DNA of 64,000 bases from Henckelia pumila. Lineage: Eukaryota > Streptophyta > Magnoliopsida > Lamiales > Gesneriaceae. The DNA lies in contig NC_133121.1 of assembly GCF_033568475.1 (NCBI RefSeq), forward strand, positions 558,001 through 622,000. The letters are read 5' to 3'. Numbering within the stretch: position 1 is the stretch's first letter; each line of letters begins with the position of its first letter. The translations under genes and the position numbers were made by a program. Of this stretch, positions 46,751 to 60,910 are shown piece after piece. The notes beneath the pieces are model-generated. The model made no database searches and had not been told where the DNA came from. It saw only the letters and a list, made by a program, of their open reading frames with translations.

Positions 46751-48063
46751 TTTCAAATTAAAAACAAAATAAATATAAATTAGTTTTAGTATTTAGTTTT
46801 TAAAACTATAATATTATATATATAGTTTATATTAAAATTTTTAGATTATAAAAACTTTGTCTTTAATCACCGGAAGATACATTCTAATTTTGTTTAAATA
46901 TATAAACAACAAAATAATATTACTTTTAACATTAAAAATATTTATTTCCCCCAAACTTTGATAATATTTTGTAAATTAAAAATTGTACATTTCAGTATTT
47001 TTTTATATTTTTGTGAAAAACTTTTAACTCTTTTTTTTTATATCCATACTAACACTTGAATATAATATAAATAATACAACATTTTAGCATCAAAATAAAA
47101 TCTTTCGTTTTACCTTATATATATATATATATAGTTTGGTTTTCTGTGCAAGTGCTTCGAAATTATTGGGTAGTTTAAGGAATATTTTGTCGCTATAAAA
47201 ATGGCTAGCAATTAGCATCTGCATCAGTCACTTCCCACAAAACAAATGGGTGGATCTTCCCCCAATTTCATTTTCTTATTAATTAAATAATCAATTGAAT
47301 TTCAGTAACCATATATTTTGATTAGTATGAACTTAACGTAATTTAAAAAATATTATATCTCATATAAAATTTCAAAATTTTTCTATGGAATTACCTCATC
47401 CCAGGGAGAGAATTTTTCAGATTTCTGGCATCAGGTATTTTTTTAAAAAAAAATAATTTCTCTCTTCTTTTTTTATTTTTATTTTTTTATTTCGCAACTC
47501 ATTACGTATAATAAAGTTTTGCTATGATTATTAAAATAAAGCATATAAGAATGGGTGGTTGATGAAAATAAGATCCACGTTTTATTTAAATTTAAACATA
47601 AAATGGGCCATGGAATCAGAATGTAATAATATGATACACCTAGTAAAGTAGACGACATGTATCTAATATTTTATGTAGAAACTCCATAAAAAAAAACATC
47701 AGACTCAATCGAATACTATATGAATAATGCTACAACTGGTCTTTTTCTGGATACAGGAACTGGTCCGACTTTCCCGTCATAAACTACCAGAAAGTGAGAA
47801 AGATACCAACTTTGGTTACCAAAATGCTAATATTGGCAAATTACATCGTCTTCTAATAAAAATACTAGTTCTAAGAAAACACCTTGAATATTGGCGCAAC
47901 AATTCAGTAGCTAGTTCTCTCCTCAAATACTAGTCTAAGAAAACACCTTTTTCTTCTTGGCTCTTGACTGGGTAGCAAGTAGCAGTCTAAAATCGACATT
48001 ATTCCACCACATAGTGACAATCATTCTGTCGATCATCTTCACACAAAGTTGTGTATTTGGTCC
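46751..48063. other. AT-rich spacer and mtSSB 3' region
   Basis: Mostly AT-rich without features. The last few hundred bases before 48064 may be the mtSSB 3' untranslated region. Confidence 0.5.
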
Positions 48064-50667
48064 TCATAGTAACAACCCTTCCCCTACAAGTTAAAGAAAG
48101 GGAAAAAATTACTAAGAATCAGCTAAATTTCTTAATGGGAAATCAAACACTGTTTTTCCGTAAGCCGTGATTAAGTATCATTCCCAATTAACGACTATCA
48201 CTCGTGAAAAATAATAGAATATAACTTACGAAGCTCATCAATAGAAATGTTACTCGCGCTTTGCCCTCCTTTTATTAAGCGAACTCGCCCTGCAACAATA
48301 TCGGATTAAAACTATAAAGAAACTTGATAACAAAATATGTACACCATTGAGTAGTTATAGTTTGTTGTTAGGTTAAAACCGAGTTTAGACGTATGATATT
48401 TTCATCAAAAACCATGTTCAAGTTCTGGAAGTAGATTGGTGAGGCTTAAAAAGAGGCCCAGACAAAAAGAATTAGCGAACATAGAATCAACCACGGTTTT
48501 TTTAGATATCCTGATAGTTGTTTCAATTCAATACAAAGAGATGGTACCACTTAAGATTAGACTAAATTACAGAAACTACTTTTGTATGGACTGAAGGGCC
48601 TTGTCTTCTTACAGACGGCGTCAGAAATTACTGTTTTTGTGCAAATAATTTAACGTTGACGCAAAGTTTAGATGAAATTTGTTCAGCATAATGAAAAGTT
48701 CTCAGGCAATGCAAAATGGTTTTTAGAAAAAAAAAATTATAAAAAAAGAAAAAGGATTGTCTAAAAGAAATGCAAGTGAAAAGTGGTAACCTTACTTCAG
48801 GCCCGTATCTATCCTTTTGATTTAAATGTACTTCAATATTAATGGACCACCAAATAATTCTCACTCAAAATTTCAGAGATCAACAATAAATTGGACAAAT
48901 GAATTAAATTTCAATCAAACCCAATGCAATGCAATGCTTCTGAAACACTCACCGACACCGTGGCATCAGCCACAAATACAATCATTCAAAACAAGATAAA
49001 ATTTGTTGGCATAAAACGAAGTATGGGAGAACTAGGATGTTTTCTGGAATTGGGATTCTACGGACATTTTCTAAAATCACTAAATTATTAATAAAGATGA
49101 ATCAAAGGTAAATGGATAGGACTGATATAATTGTATAAATGCCCATAAAAATACAGGAGGAGAAGCAAAATACAACAAAAGACTTTTGATTTATTAAGGT
49201 CATCACAACCTCAGAAAATAGAATCTTAAACTTAAATGCTTTATTTGAATAAATTGATAGATGAACAAAAATGAGGGGTAAACATAACTGAGATAGCTAA
49301 AGAGAATGATACTTGCAGATTCAAGCAATAAATAAACAGGGGAACATGCATAAAATATCAAGTTAACATACCATCACGACGCACGACAATTTCTGGTATA
49401 CTTTTTATGTCACCATTAATGCTGCTGTTGTAAACTCTTGTTTCAAGTTCACCCTCAACATAAACCGAAGAGCTGGCAAAAGAACATCTATTCATTAGAT
49501 AGAAATCTCAAATCCAAAAATGGATCAAAATAAATTAAATGCATTCCTACTTTTTCACAAGTTGTTGAACTGCATAAGCCCCAAGCATAGGGTTATGCAC
49601 TGCAATGCGATGCCACTGAGCTAGTTTTGGCAAGTCAGTAGCACCAACTTGCCTTTGGTCATACATGCCGCCAGTTCCGACAGTAAAAACAGTTACAGTT
49701 CGGCCATCTCTCAGAATTTTTTGGACAGGGGCTTGCCCAACTTTCCCACAAACAATGGCCTGTCAAATTTTTTTTTAAAAGGAAAAAGATTTTTAATCAA
49801 TGACACTGAAAAACAACAATCAACAATGCAGTCATCAATGGCCATATTGAGGATACAAGATCCATGCTTTGACAAAAGAGCAATTCAGATGACAAAATAT
49901 ATACAGTATTAGATCAATATTTTTTGTAATAAGATGTGGAAACGGAATATTCATATCCAAAACTTGACAATTTTCCCAAAATAATTCAGAAACTTTGCAA
50001 TAGAGCTCGTTGTTGCATTGTTGGGAAACATGAAACCAGGATTCTTATAAGCTTCACCTGTTCTCACTAATTCAATAACTACAAAGGAATGGATAAAAAT
50101 AACAACTAATCCATGTTGATGTAAACCAGAATATTTAAAACTTACAGTCATCACCAAAAAGGAGATTGAAGTCCAAAAGAACCTAAATGTGTTAATATGT
50201 TTTTACCGATATACCTTATGGACACCACGAAAATTCCATCCTTTTTTGGGATCAACAGTCTGGAGTTTCAAATCTGGCTTATCCGCAAGAAAATCATCAT
50301 CATCAATTTCCAAACCACCTTTCCCACGTTCATTTGCATCAGTGTCTCCGAATCCCCCGGTAGAAAACAGCTTTGAGCTTTCTTTCAAACCAATTGCTGC
50401 AACAATTTCATAAATTCTTTGAAATTTTATTCAAAACCATCAACCACTAAGCTTCACTCATTCTTTCTTGAAATAAAAAGAGAACCCACCCATGTCGAGA
50501 TTCATAAAAAAAAATAAAAAAAAAATAAAGAACAATAACATAAAAGTAGCGTTCCAAGAACTGCGTTGGCTGAAAAGCAAATGCAGAAATGGTTTGAGTA
50601 ATGAATTAAAAAGGTTACCTGAGGAAGATGAGTTGCGAGGAATTTTGAGTTTGAGGAAAGAAGTCAT
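48064..50667 (-). CDS. mtSSB: Mitochondrial single-stranded DNA-binding protein
   Basis: Six exons (50619-50667, 50215-50396, 49551-49759, 49372-49472, 48230-48289, 48064-48083) join in frame to 206 residues ending DELREGLL. The N-terminus (TSFLKLKIPRNSSSS) is basic and Ser-rich, as in mitochondrial presequences. The bacterial-type SSB OB fold occupies about residues 77-190, with AIVCGKVGQAPVQKILRDGR, VFTVGTGGM, QWHRIAVHNP and VYVEGELETRVY. Such proteins coat single-stranded mitochondrial DNA during replication and repair. Bacterial SSBs have a long acidic C-terminal tail; plant mitochondrial ones do not, and neither does this one. Confidence 0.95.
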
Positions 50668-51335
50668 TCTGGGAGCCAACTTCAAACAAGCCCAGAGTTC
50701 CAGGTTAATAAGTACTCCTTATTTTTTAATGCTTATTATTATTATTAATTTTTTTTTTGACGGCTTTTTTAATGTTTATTATTACTTGAGTTTGAAATGA
50801 TATAATTCAGGCAAACAAAAAAAAAAAAGAAAAAGAAAAAGAAATGACTTGAAAATTAAATGGGAAGGAAAATGAATGAATGTTATTGATTCCAAGAAAC
50901 CAAATCCCCTTGTATTCTGTATCATTTGAATCGATTCTCGCGAACACAACCCAAATTAAATTATTTGATTTGGTATGAAGCTAGAGAAATTTATATTCAA
51001 AATTTTTAGTTAATAACGACAAAATGCGAAAGCTAAATGTATTAAAAATTCATGGATTTTAAAACAGTCTAACAACTATTTGAATGAAAAATTTTGATCG
51101 ATTTGAATTTTGAATGTTAATATGAAATCAACTCAACCTGTTGACATACTTCTTTAAGTCGTGGATTTCGAAATCCTTTATATATATCATGTATTAAATA
51201 AATTAATTTTTCAACCAAAATAAATAACAATTTTCATTAATTATTAAAGCCATCCGGTCCGAATCTATGCATCCAATTTTATTATTATTATTATTTTTTC
51301 AAAAAAAAGATGAAATTTAAATCTGAACGGTATGC
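50668..51335. other. mtSSB promoter and spacer
   Basis: A-rich and T-rich tracts (for example 50816-50845) and no gene. Confidence 0.5.
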
Positions 51336-51344
51336 CAATGTCCC

Positions 51345-51516
51345 GGGTTCTTCTATGATCCACATGGTGAATTTCACCAGGTGGATCTGGGCCATTCATT
51401 GGCCCGGGCCCCACGCACAGGGGCCGGGCCCCACACACAAATTGTGTGGGGCCTGGGCCAATGAATGGTGGATGCTGCACCGAGTGAAATTCACCCGGTG
51501 CAGCATAGAATGGCCC
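51345..51516. mobile_element. GC-rich MITE, TTCTATG type
   Basis: Ends GGGTTCTTCTATG and CATAGAATGGCCC enclose 172 bp flanked by the exact 9-bp duplication CAATGTCCC (51336-51344 and 51517-51525). The inside is a large imperfect palindrome around GGGCCATTCATTGGCCC and GTGGGGCC, with GGTGAATTTCACC hairpins on both sides. The ends resemble those of the MITEs at 31451 and 31980. GC content is far above that of the surroundings. Confidence 0.72.
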
Positions 51517-51745
51517 CAATGTCCCAAAGTCTGCAAATGTTTAAGAAAAATAATATTAGAAAGCTAAAAAAAGAAAGAAGTGGTGAAGAGGACGATCATA
51601 TTAAGTACAATATGAATGTAGCTGTCTAACAATGTCAAACTGTGACTACATAGACACAGATACAAGGATGGGAGATCTAACAATGTACAGCGATAATAAT
51701 ATTAATAATAATAAACAAATAAAAAGAAAAAGAAAAACAAATATT

Positions 51746-54700
51746 TCATCTCTGAGACTGATCAGTTGCATGGTTGCTAGCATTAGACGACGAACCGACC
51801 CTGCCATTTAGGACTCCATTATCAGCGGGAGGTGAAGTTCCCCACTTGCTTTCTGATTCCGAGGGTTCGATCACTTTGACACACCCGTCATTCAAGCCAA
51901 TGGCAAACTGGTTCGGATCCTGTGGATGTGCTGCGATAACATTAGGCTGCACGGCTTGGCTTCTGGGACATGAAACAAAATTCAGTTGTGAATCCATGAC
52001 CTTGATGCATCAATCGAGTTATGGGACAACAACTTAGGCACCTTTACAAGTTTAGACCCAAAATACACGAGTATTATGCAACACAATACCGACTAGATCA
52101 TTCAGATAAATAAACACTTTACCATACCAGTTCATGCACCTAACCCATGGAATCAAAGCTAGTTACCTAACCTTTAAAGCTAGTTGGAAATTTTGAGCAT
52201 TGGGTTAGATATTATACAGGAATGATGATATCAAGCAATGAAAAGGAAAAACACAAGGCATCAGTTGTGTTCTCACCCATTAAGAACAGTCTGGGACAAA
52301 TATGCTGAAGGCGCGACACGACATCTTAGTCTCAGGGTATCTGCATCAAAAACTCCAATATTTCCGTTGCAAAACGAAGCAAAAACGAGTTGACTGTTGC
52401 AGGAGTACGTTGCATATGATATAAGAGACGAAAGGGCATCTTGTGGAACCCACTGCAAAAGATCAAATTCCTAAGCCACTAGTCAGGAAGAAAATAGTCG
52501 ATAGACAAATAACCGGGATGTGCGATAAACCAACCTGGCGTGTACGCTCCATCTTGGAGGCGTCGTATATTGCTAATTGAGTCTCATGAGATACAAGCAA
52601 GCGAACTTGGTCTAAATGGAATTGAACCCTAGTGTCACCATTAGGTGCTTTACCAGTAGGAAGCTGTATTGGAACCAATTTTCTCTTCTCCCATGTGTCA
52701 ATGCTCCAAATGCAAAGCTACAAATAATGTGAATGGTCAAGTGGGAACTAGATTTTCACTCGTATGACGAGTGTGAGAAAAGAAGTTAATAGTTATATAT
52801 ATTACAACAAACGGTTAAGACAGCAGCATAACAAAATTTCTCAGTCCCCTTCCACATATTTTAGGATGATAGAAGTGAAAACTTACTTGAGCATCAGCAC
52901 CAGATGACACCAATATGTTGAGGTTGGAAGAAAATGCCAAGCCAGTGATGTGCCTCTGGTGGCCTTTCAGTTTTGATTTCACCTATTGAGTTCAACATTT
53001 AATAAAATTAGGGCATGTTTTACATGCAAAATATCCAAAATCTTTTGCGTGCTATCAAGAAGGATGACAAAATTTACCTCATCTATCCGAACATTATATA
53101 TGTGGATTGTTGAATCTTCCATTCCAATTGCTATGATGTTGTTATCTTGTGGGTGAAATGCCAAGAAAGTAGATGCTGGTGGTGGTGGCATAAATGTCGT
53201 CATCACCTGTCATAGTATAAAATTCTCAACAACATACATCCACAGACCTGTATCAAGGTTGAAGAGAAAGCCAACAAAATCAGAAAATTTACCTTAAATG
53301 TCATCATATTAAACAAGGAAACTTTTCCACCAGTAGCGGACATGACATAAGAGTCATTCTTTGACAGAGCTATGCATGGAACTGCTTCCTCAAGTTTGAC
53401 ACCCGAGATGTCATTAGTCATAAGAAGACCACTGTTTGGCTGCCAATGCTGTGGAATGACATTGGCCGTGGCCTTGGAACAACAAAACATTTCAGATATA
53501 GATTCTTGGAAAACTCTAGCAGCAGCAAGAAATAAAGGAGCAAAGGAAACATGCAAAGAAAACTAAATTTATCAATTTATTCCACCACCTTTCCACTTGG
53601 GTTTTGCTCATTCCGTGCCCACTTCCACAGCTTCTGAATACCATTTGATCCAAGTGCCAACAAGCCAACACCAGAATTTGTGTAAAGAAGTTTAGCAACC
53701 TAGACAGGAAAGTATAAAGCATCATAATCAAGAAAAAACAAGTAACAAATATGACTATATTAACCTAAATACCTTGTGAACACCATCTGTGCTATCTGGC
53801 ATGGTTATCACACGGCAATGAACAGGGTCAACAATTTCAGTCAACTGCCAGGGTTTTATCCTATCATTAACATCATCCAAAGTTCTAGGCTTCTCAATGC
53901 TTCTAGACATGGAATCAACACCATTCTGAAATAAGAAAGTACATTTGAAGTTCTAGCTCAATAGGTTAAAAAATATGAACTGCAATAAATTACAGAAACA
54001 TGCTCTGAGAGGAAGGGAAAGCAATTTATTCTAAGCAACTGGAAAGACTACAATATTAGTGACTGACAGAGATTCGAAAGTATCTTATCGTACTGGAAAA
54101 GAAAAAAAGGGTACTAAGTCCTTAAGAACTTGATCATACAGTAACTGCTGCAACGCCTAAGACACTCTAGAAGCATGAAAGTTTAACATACAAGGATAGG
54201 AGATGGTCTAGCCGGAGAGCTTCTTTCTGCTTTGCAATTTACAGGTGCAATCATGGCAACAGACGAACCAGAAACCTGTCCATTAGGGCCACAAATTTGA
54301 CATCTAATGAGATATTAATTCAGAAAAAGCAAAAAAAAAAAAAAAAGAACAAGGAAAAATGGTAACCTTGATAGCAGCTGGTTCAATGGTGGGCTTTAAT
54401 GCTTCAAAAGCTGGACCTTCAACTGATCTTAAGGATCGCATGCCAGCAGCGCTGGCTAATATCTTGATACCATTGTCAATGGTGGTAACGGCGAGCAGAT
54501 TTCCTTCCTTGTTAAATCTCAAACGTGGAAGACTCTGCATCAGGATATATTAACACTTAAGTTGTTTGTTTAAAGTTTAAAGGAATTGTTGAGATAGTGT
54601 GAGATGTTTAACAAAATATTTGTTATTTTCAGTCTCACATCACAAAATACCACTGACAACTCACCGGGAGACCTCCCTCTGCTTCTGTACTGGTTAGTAT

Positions 54701-57700
54701 GTTAACATTGTCCATGTCCCAAAATTTTATTTGGCTATCTTCACCTACAGCCAGGAAGTGATTTTGTGTCGTATCAAATTGCACCACACCAGCTGATTTC
54801 TTTCTAAACCCAGTATATGTTCTCTTTATTGCGCCTTCACTTTCGTTCCACTCCACCAGAAAAGAGTCCCCATCTTTGCCTGTTCCACACGAGAATAACC
54901 TGAAAGGGGGAGTTCAACCATTGGCGCACAGTTGCAAAATTAAAAATCATAGGAACTCAAGAGTACAAAACAGAAGCAATTGAACCTAACCAAGTTCATA
55001 CTTAAAACAGCAAACAAGTAGCAAGAACATATTACCTGCTACCATCTGCACTATAAAGCATAGTGGTACACCAATGCCCAGGTGCATCATAGTCGACTCT
55101 AGATCCCATATTATCGTAAAGCCAAGCTTTAATTTTCCCATCAATAGCAGTTGAGAAAATAAACTGCAGATAGAGAGCAGAACGATGATATTGATGTGTT
55201 ATTAACAAATGCAATTGAGTAATTCAGAAAGGTGTGATAAAGTAATTTAACGTGTGTAAAATCAAGAAGTCCGCCAGAATGGAAAAGTTACAGCTGGACT
55301 TGAGGATGATAAAGTATTCCATGAAAAGCAACCATATAAATCCCATGCACATGATGCAAATGCCGGTGACAGTAGTAATACGCAACCGAGAAAAACAGAG
55401 TGCAGGAGAAAATGATTTTATTTGATAAATATATCACTTGATATAAGCATGATTCCTAATTTGATTACTGGAGTCCCATGTATGTTGTGCCATTTTAGTT
55501 CATTAAGTATCAGGAGTGACGTTATATTTCGTCGAAAATATATTTTTCATCTGGTAACAATCCCAAAAGGGTTTTGAGGAGTTGTAACAGTCATATTTAG
55601 CAATGCAGCAACAGAGCAAAATCTGAATAGGAGAGGCGCAACCAAAAATAGAAAAAGACAACAAAGGAATTATTGTTTTCAACTTTCCATTCAGTAAATC
55701 CTTTATTCTTTCGATGGAAGTTTATATTTTAATTTTAGTGATCAAAAGACGCAAGTTAATGAAATAATTGACATGTCTTGAAGGAACCACAAGATGTTGT
55801 TTCTCATAGTTGTTGGATAATGTATGCAACTTTTGCTTGAGTAAGTGATTCAATTCCCATCATCCAGATGTTTAGTGTTTGTCTACACTTTAAGCAGAAG
55901 ACCATCTATGTTTCTACTTGAGGTCAGTATGGGAAAGTATAACTCCTATTTTTTTGGAAAACCTGATTTAGTTGAACTCAATTATTATTCACAAAATATT
56001 GTTGTGAGATATATAAGTTGGCGCTTTTTGAGTTATGTTTTCTACCAAAGGTCCTTGGGAGCCTTTGAACTGCATTAGGCAGTAAAAGAAGAGCAAACCC
56101 AGCGTCTACTTTCCAGTCAATCTTCGAGTCAACAAATCATTTAGTAAATCATCAACAGTTGATATCACTAGCCCCGTGGTGATGACCATATTTTTTTGCC
56201 CCTCCAGTGCATCTAAGGTGAACAACACAAACAACATGAAGCCAATCTATGGTGGAACAAACAAAACATTCCAGAAACATGTAGTTGTCTTTACTATGAG
56301 AGATTAACGTATGAGACATGACATTATTGATCCACAATACATGCAAGACAAGACAACACAATTTTCTGCTTCAGAATACCTGAATATTCTCTTTCTGGTG
56401 AGGACATATAGAATAAACCGGTGCTTCATGCCCTTCGAAGTTGAAAAGTTTTCTACCAGTTAGATCCCATACCTGTTAAGTTACAATCTCTAGTTATGGT
56501 ATGCTGGAAGCTGAACTTAGATTTTTAAACAAAGTTGAACTTTGTCAACTTACCTTTATCAACTTGTCATCTCCACAAGTTACAAAGCAGGGTTGCTTGT
56601 TTGGATGAGCAAAAGCAATGTCATTCACTGCTCCAACATGAGCATCAATCTGAAACATTAAAATAAAATTTCAGTTGTTTTATTCAATTTTTCACTTTGA
56701 TGACTAAAAAAGATTAAACTAGCATTACATACCTCCAGATGCTGGCGTAAATCGTTTGGTCCCACGTAGGCATACAAATGAATTAAATTCTTGGAAAATG
56801 CAGCTCCTGCAAGGAGAAGTGTGCATACATTATGAAGAAAATCATTGGCACGTTCTTAAATTAGATTATCTCAGTCAATTTATACCGCAAAAGCTCCCGT
56901 CTGGGCTCCAAGTAACGCGGCTCACAGAAAATGGTGCATCTTTAGCAATAGAAGCCTGTTCAAACCTCAGTATGTAAGAAAATACTAATGGTCACAAAAA
57001 GGTGTGAGAAAGAGCCCAGTCTAACTATCTTGTGTTTTTCCAATTATTTCCGAATGTAAACGTGGAAATGAAGCGAGACAACAATTATGTGGTGTTGCTT
57101 TGGCTTTAGATCCAATTCAAAAATATGAAAAACATTAATGGGATTTCAAATCATTGATAGATGATAAAAGGAACTAGCTATAAGTGTGACTGTATGAACC
57201 TGGAAAGGTAATGTGCAAGACTGTATATCCCAAATCTTGAATGGCTTTGAACACAATTTATCCCGCACACCAGCTTCCCAAAGAGTTATTTCACCATTAT
57301 TGCAACCCACTGTAATAAGTTCATTCATATCAAACCATCAAAAACTGACAAGGGGCTAGTTACAGTTACACCCAAGTCATTTCGAAAATGGCTTAGACCT
57401 TTAAAAAGAAAAGCATTCTCACATGTGAATTACCTAGAAGTAAAGTACTGTGTGAAGGATGAAAGTCCATGCTTGTTACAGCAGATCCTTGATGCAGTGT
57501 AAAAGCTACAGTTCTCGGCAAATCATCGAGAGACCCAGATGCCTGTTGACGAACTGTAGGATATGTTACCTAGAGACGAAAAAGAATTATCAAGATAGGC
57601 TTGATAAGATGAAGCTTATTCTCATAAAATTAGCCATTTCTCATAAACAGCAAATTACCTCCTCAACGGACTGAGTAGATCGCAAACGCTTCATCAATTG

Positions 57701-60700
57701 GTCATGATCCGGGTTTGGATATTCAATCATGCCAAGCGTGACTGGAGGAGTGATTGGCCGCTTTAAAAGTGAAACTGTTCGAAGAGTCGAGAGGCATAAA
57801 AAATAGCATGAGAAAGACTCACATTCACACAATCTCATTCCACCATACAGTTGTTTCCGCATAAATGAGCAGATAAAGAAATAAATTGTGCCAAACCCTT
57901 CTCTCTTTGTCAATCACTTCTCGCCAAAAAAAGCAGCAACTTAGTCAATTTAATTAAGGTAAAAAATTTACCTTGATTTGGTGGTACTGGTAACGATGAT
58001 GCTGAAACAACACCTGCTTGCATAGATGAAGACGCAGCTGCATTTGCCATCCAACCAGCTAAGGCATTTGCATTGGCAGCTGCCGCTGTAGGTGGGAAGG
58101 GCTGCGGAATAAACATGAGTAAGCATAAAAAAAATTTACAGAGCATCCAAGCGTAGCCATAGTAAATGCTCATGATTGGAAGATAATGAAAAAATAAATA
58201 ATAGATGAGTTCATCATGATTAACACTATTATACCCCATGTGCTCCAAGCGACGTGTAAACAGCAGGCTTTGCAACTGCTGCTATGGGAAGATTGACGGT
58301 AGTCGGTGCTAGAGGCCCATTCGGAGGATTGCATGTGTGGTCTGTAAATAATGTTTTGATGTCTGGATTTGGTCTTGGATTCTTACATAGCTGGTGCTGC
58401 CAGTTCAGACTGCAAGGATGACATAACAAAATTTCACAGTTCATGAATAATGGATCAATGATCATAAGACATGTGAAACAAAACAAGAAAGAGATATGGA
58501 GCACAGTGGTAAAAATTAGAAGGTGGGTAGGTAGAACAATTAAACATGACAACAAGCAATATCATGTCCAATAGAGATCAGAGAACCAACAATACCTTTG
58601 ATTAATAAGGGTTCTCAATCTGGATGACTTCAGAGCGGGAAAAACAAGTTTCTCGCGGAAAAGAGGATTTGCTTCAATCAACTTTTTAAGCTCTATCAAC
58701 ATTATGCTACGGGCTGTTTTAGTGTCACCATATTTGGAAAGCTGCTCATTCTCCCTGCCATCAATGAACATTTATAAGCTTTGACAAACATTTACTTCAT
58801 CCACACCTTTGCAGCACTGAACAGTGAACACATTGTCAGCACACTAAATGCAACTGCAAGTTACAGAAACTTTCACAGCAAAAGATAGCTTTATTTGGGT
58901 TGCTAAACAAGAAGACAACCAGATTGCATACTTGAGGCTGCACCTTGTGTTCATCATGGTGCGTAATATTTTCTCTGTCTTGGTATACTACATATGATAA
59001 AGATAGGTTGGATATCAAATGAAATCGCTCATCACTGTGATTCCTATTCCAATCATAAATTAGTTTTAGGCATAGATTGAAAAGATGGTTCTGCTCCTGG
59101 ATTAGAATGCATAGTTTCTCCATGATAGATTTACTATCTTCTCTGCCTCACTTTTCTCCTTTCAATGACATCCTATGAACTCTTCATCCAATCAAAAAAC
59201 ATCCTGACCTTTCAGTTCGGAAAGGTGTGAATTTACATCTTCCATTTTCTATACAATCAGTGCACACCGAGTCAAAAAATTTCTAAGAGAGCGAGCACAT
59301 CTAATGTTGCTTAACATTTTTCTAACACGTTTGATCTGGCTGATGTGGTCAACAAAATAATCAAAAGAAACACAAGGACACATGCCAGTACTCCTTCAAC
59401 TTTACCAGTGATATAAATATAAAGTTCGATTTCAAAGAGTTTTTGTAAAACAATTGTAGAGAAACACTATGCATTGCTTTGGCTTGATATATTGACACGC
59501 CTTATACCGAGCAAGAGGAACACATGCTACCTGAAATTTGCAAGCGTCAAGAGCTGCGTGATTTCTTTGTATAAATCTTCATTAAATGTTGAGAACACTT
59601 TCAAGTCACTAACAAGAATCTCGACTGCCTTGGCTTTGTCTTGCCTGTTGATGACAATTAAAATTACAAAAGTAAAAACAGAGTGATCGAGTTAAACATT
59701 CATCATCACAAATAATGAAATAAATATACAGAGACTCGACATAAATTTTCTATTTTTGTGTACCGGTCAAGAGCTTCAAGATACTTCTGTTTTCTTATTT
59801 CGAAAAATATCTTCATGGAGTATCTATTGTCATCAACTTTTGTAAAACCAGATAAGTACTTCTCAACTTCTTCCCATTCACCGGCATGTACTTTCTCCTC
59901 GAAGTATTTCAAGTTAAAGAAAAATCCGGATTCTTGCTCAAGCCTGTAAACAAAAGTTGTGCACACAAAACTTTAAGCCAAGGCATCCTCATGCAAGTAC
60001 ATTAGAAAATGTTCACTACGTTTATTTCAATAAGATTATTTCCGTCAAAAGTCATAAAAAAAATGGAGCAGTTTGATGTAGTCATTCAGCATCAACCAAG
60101 AGATTTCCCAAGTACGATGCCGCTGCATTGTGTACTCAAATCCGTGTAAATCTGTAATAAACTCAACAAGATTCGTCCACCAAGTATTCATTAATTGGCT
60201 AATTGCTCTCTCTATTCTCACCTTCAATTCCGATCTCCATCTTACCTCCAGCAATTCAAATCCTCACGTCCTCTGAACCATGATACCATAAAAGAAATTG
60301 ACTTTCAAAAAGATAAAATCAGAACAGTCGAGTAGCCATAAATCTGACTGAGGCCAAATTTAATAGGAAAAATAGGGTCACTAATTAAATCCCTGGTGAA
60401 TAGCCATACCATAACAGACTACTGCTCGCAAAAACATCATAACAGACTAATGATCCTATCTTCTCATTGGCTTTCCAGCCAATCAAATGCCAAAGACTTA
60501 CAGTTAATCCAAAAATCGAAGGCCAATCCTAATCTGACCCACACAAAAAACAACCACCAGAAAAACTCAACAAATAAGCAGAGCAAAGTTAAGCAAGGAG
60601 AGAAACACGTAAAGCGCATTAGCATAGTAATGAAAAGACACCTGTGAACCGACTCCTTAAATTTCTCCTCCTCGAGGAACTGAAGTATGAGAAAAACCAA

Positions 60701-60721
60701 TTCTCTGCTGAGCGACGACAT
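51746..60721 (-). CDS. TPR3: TOPLESS-related corepressor, TPR2/TPR3 type
   Basis: 25 exons give 1130 residues, the usual length: 60642-60721, 59764-59943, 59531-59644, 58596-58754, 58235-58409, 57972-58101, 57659-57774, 57434-57569, 57200-57309, 56886-56955, 56733-56806, 56554-56649, 56380-56472, 55036-55163, 54665-54899, 54367-54534, 54192-54275, 53773-53925, 53589-53699, 53293-53472, 53078-53206, 52887-52982, 52535-52717, 52277-52452, 51746-51962. The N-terminal LisH-CTLH part (MSSLSRELVFLILQFLEEEK, FTKVDDNRYSMKIFFEIRKQ) binds EAR motifs of repressors such as Aux/IAA and JAZ. A Pro/Ala-rich linker (GPFPPTAAAANANALAGWMA) leads to two WD40 propellers. Groucho/TUP1-type nuclear corepressors recruit histone deacetylases. 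The linker and the phrase NPDHDQLMKRLR place it with TPR2/TPR3, not TPL/TPR1/TPR4. Intron 13 (55164-56379) is the longest in the WD40 part. Confidence 0.95.
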
Positions 60722-60898
60722 TTCCGCCACAAATTCCAAAGCAAAAAACCAGATCTAATCCCTACGCACAAATCTCACCCGTATACCAACGAAGCCAGAT
60801 GTTTTTGTCAAGTTCTTTCTAGGGTTTCTCTAAAAACGCAGGACAGAAAAAGGAAGGAAAAGCTGCAGAAAATTGAAGAGAGATAAGATGAAGACGTA

Positions 60899-60910
60899 CA
60901 TATATATAGA
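60899..60910 (-). promoter_or_regulatory. Probable TATA box of the TPR3-like gene
   Basis: The minus strand reads CTATATATATGTACG about 180 bases before the start codon, a good position for a TATA box. A GA-rich tract (GAGAGAGAAAG on the plus strand) lies just upstream. Confidence 0.45.

Noticed and set aside
51310-51567. Overlapping open frames of about 85 codons on both strands
   Set aside because: They are created by the GC-rich palindromic MITE at 51345-51516.
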